A stretch of 5,035 bases of DNA, taken from NCBI RefSeq assembly GCF_965644225.1, contig NZ_CBFFRJ010000207.1:1-5035 (forward strand). The letters are read 5' to 3'. The stretch comes from CBFFRJ01 sp965644225 (GTDB lineage Bacteria > Pseudomonadota > Gammaproteobacteria > Enterobacterales > Enterobacteriaceae). This document shows positions 4,211 to 5,035 of the stretch, in pieces. Numbering within the stretch: the first letter of the stretch is position 1; each line of letters begins with the position of its first letter. The position numbers and the translations under genes were made by a program. The notes under the pieces are model-generated. The model was not told the origin of the DNA. It did no database searches and was given only the letters and a program-made list of their open reading frames with translations.

Positions 4211-5035
4211 TTAACCCAGAGACGGGCCATTGTAAGTTTTCTGACGCTGCAACCGTTCCCGCTCCAGCACTTTCTGGTGCTGCGCCGCACGCTCGTGCTC
4301 CCTGTATGCTTCAATAGCGTTCAGCCTCACGACAACCGGCGAAGCTGCTCGCTCAAACTCTGCACCTGCCTGCTCAAGCCCGTGACGCGCTCGCTCAGCG
4401 CCGCGTTCTCCCGTTGCATAAGACCAGACATCGTCCGCCATTCCGCGAAGGCGTTCTCCCACTCGTCCAGCCTTTTCGAGTAGTCCTGCTGTAGCTGCTC
4501 TAATGCGCTCAGCAACTGTTTTTCCAGCTCCGTCATGCAGCTCTACTCCTGCACCAGTCTGATGCCATTCTTCCTGCCGTTGTCGAACGTCCAGTTCGTG
4601 TCCGCTTTCACGCCTTCCGGCAGCACCAGAAAACGCCCCTGATTGTCTTCCTGATACCTCACGCCCCACGTCCGCGCGTTCAACTTCTCCAGAGCGTCCT
4701 TCTGCTCCCGGATGCTCGTGTAATTGTCGAGCATCTGCTGCCCCTGCCACCACAGAATGCCCGCGCTCGAGGCTATCAGCATCCCTTTCGTGCGCTGCCT
4801 CATGGCTGAGGACAGCTTCCGGTCGTGGTCGAGGATGGCGGCGCTGATTCTCTTCTCGCTTTCGCTCAGTTCCGCTCTGACAGACTTCTCGTGCTCGCTG
4901 AATGCGGCTTTCAGCATCTCGCCGGTAGTCTGCTGCTGCGCTTTCGATTTCTGCTCTAAGTCCTTCGCCAGCGTTAAAAGACTGTTCATAGATGGCTCCC
5001 TTCAGTCGGATGTTTCGCCCCCCGTCCGGGTCGGC
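4211..5035 (-). CDS. mobA: MobA/MbeA relaxase, C-terminal part (runs off window end)
   Basis: The frame is open from the window edge at 5035 to the TAA at 4213-4211, 274 codons. It begins ADPDGGRNIRLKGAIYEQSF, matching the ColE1 MbeA stretch ADPNGGKNIRLKG that follows the catalytic domain. It then has an Arg/Glu-rich hydrophilic region and the helical end VAERIRAATAGLLEKAGRV, WSYATGERGAERARHGLEQA and the family's terminal GPSLG. This half carries no catalytic residues; in relatives it serves DNA or transport-partner contact. mobB and mobD are coded inside it in another frame, which explains its odd composition. If the window were the whole circle, the two mobA parts would be out of frame (437 + 825 nt is not divisible by three). 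So some 200 nt, not a clean junction, is missing. A GTG at 4753 is only an internal valine. Confidence 0.92.
   Translation of the reverse strand, partial: ADPDGGRNIRLKGAIYEQSFNAGEGLRAEIESAAADYRRDAESRIQRAREVCQSGTERKREENQRRHPRPRPEAVLSHEAAHERDADSLERGHSVVAGAADARQLHEHPGAEGRSGEVERADVGREVSGRQSGAFSGAAGRRESGHELDVRQRQEEWHQTGAGVELHDGAGKTVAERIRAATAGLLEKAGRVGERLRGMADDVWSYATGERGAERARHGLEQAGAEFERAASPVVVRLNAIEAYREHERAAQHQKVLERERLQRQKTYNGPSLG
4327..4536 (-). CDS. mobD: MobD/MbeD mobilization protein, nested in mobA
   Basis: This is a 69-residue protein of the ColE1 MbeD family, which is reported for entry exclusion or mobilization support. It is almost entirely a heptad-patterned helix: MTELEKQLLSALEQLQQDY (1-19), a middle WENAFAEWRTMSGLMQREN, then LSERVTGLSRQVQSLSEQLRRL (47-68, listed here without its first residues: TGLSRQVQSLSEQLRRL). 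A homo- or hetero-oligomeric coiled coil is expected. The ATG is 6 nt after the mobB stop, with GGAG inside the end of mobB, so it is coupled to mobB. The whole gene lies inside mobA in another frame, as in ColE1. The length is a little short of the ColE1 protein but with intact ends. Confidence 0.9.
   Translation of the reverse strand: MTELEKQLLSALEQLQQDYSKRLDEWENAFAEWRTMSGLMQRENAALSERVTGLSRQVQSLSEQLRRLS
4543..4989 (-). CDS. mobB: MobB/MbeB relaxosome and membrane accessory protein, nested in mobA
   Basis: This is a 148-residue protein of the MbeB family, which steadies the relaxosome and helps link it to the membrane and the helper's coupling protein. The N-terminal 60 residues are charged helix (LAKDLEQKSKAQQQTTG; SEHEKSVRAELSESEKRI) with coiled-coil character. 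A single hydrophobic segment, GMLIASSAGILWW, lies at 69-81. The C-terminal part has RYQEDNQGRFLVLPEGV, a conserved block of the family. The ATG at 4989 has GGGAG 7 nt upstream. It is read entirely inside mobA in a shifted frame, and is followed 6 nt later by mobD. All three overlapping frames keep family motifs, so none is a shadow. Confidence 0.92.
   Translation of the reverse strand: MNSLLTLAKDLEQKSKAQQQTTGEMLKAAFSEHEKSVRAELSESEKRISAAILDHDRKLSSAMRQRTKGMLIASSAGILWWQGQQMLDNYTSIREQKDALEKLNARTWGVRYQEDNQGRFLVLPEGVKADTNWTFDNGRKNGIRLVQE

Noticed and set aside
4126..4483. Two plus-strand open frames of 63 and 68 codons
   Set aside because: Antisense to recX, mobA and mobD, which are firmly identified; no start signals.

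Overview
The window is most of a small, mobilizable ColE1-superfamily plasmid from an enterobacterium. Klebsiella, Enterobacter, Citrobacter or Escherichia would all fit; the species cannot be fixed from sequence alone. Three backbone modules show this: an RNAI/RNAII (p15A-like) replication origin, a ColE1/pMB1-type oriT, and a MOB(HEN) mobilization operon mobC-mobA with mobB and mobD nested inside mobA. Both window edges lie inside mobA. The N-terminal part is at 1-437 and the C-terminal part at 4211-5035, both on the minus strand. The source is therefore probably a circle of about 5.2 kb, with roughly 0.2 kb of mobA missing between the two ends. No resistance, colicin, immunity or rop gene is visible.

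Layout. 1-771 (minus): start of mobA and all of mobC. 772-1153: oriT with a nic-like site at 918/919, then a conserved backbone stretch up to the replication origin. 1154-1710: RNAII primer on the minus strand and antisense RNAI on the plus strand, with their promoters and the RNAI terminator. 1741-2480: an AT-rich insert with an unrecognised 137-codon gene on the minus strand, between a terminator and a long inverted repeat. 2484-2994: an XRE-type regulator with two membrane segments, with a palindromic operator candidate in front of it. 3102-3244: a cer-like Xer multimer-resolution site, with a 28-bp core and an ARG-box-like palindrome about 100 bp away. 3302-3700 (plus): a small protein with an SH3/KOW-like segment. 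3725-4171 (minus): a plasmid-borne RecX homologue, convergent with that gene and 39 nt downstream of mobA. 4211-5035: mobA 3' part with mobD and mobB in another frame.

How it fits together. RNAII primes unidirectional replication toward lower coordinates and RNAI sets copy number. The cer-like site should resolve multimers with host XerCD, ArgR and PepA. MobA with MobC nicks oriT, with MobB and MobD as accessories, for transfer by a helper conjugative plasmid. The part least described for this plasmid type is the accessory block 1784-4171: recX directly behind mobA, the SH3-like gene fired from beside the ARG box, the membrane-tethered XRE regulator, and the AT-rich orphan. A plausible but untested idea is that RecX limits RecA action on single-stranded plasmid DNA entering by mobilization, or limits RecA-made dimers.
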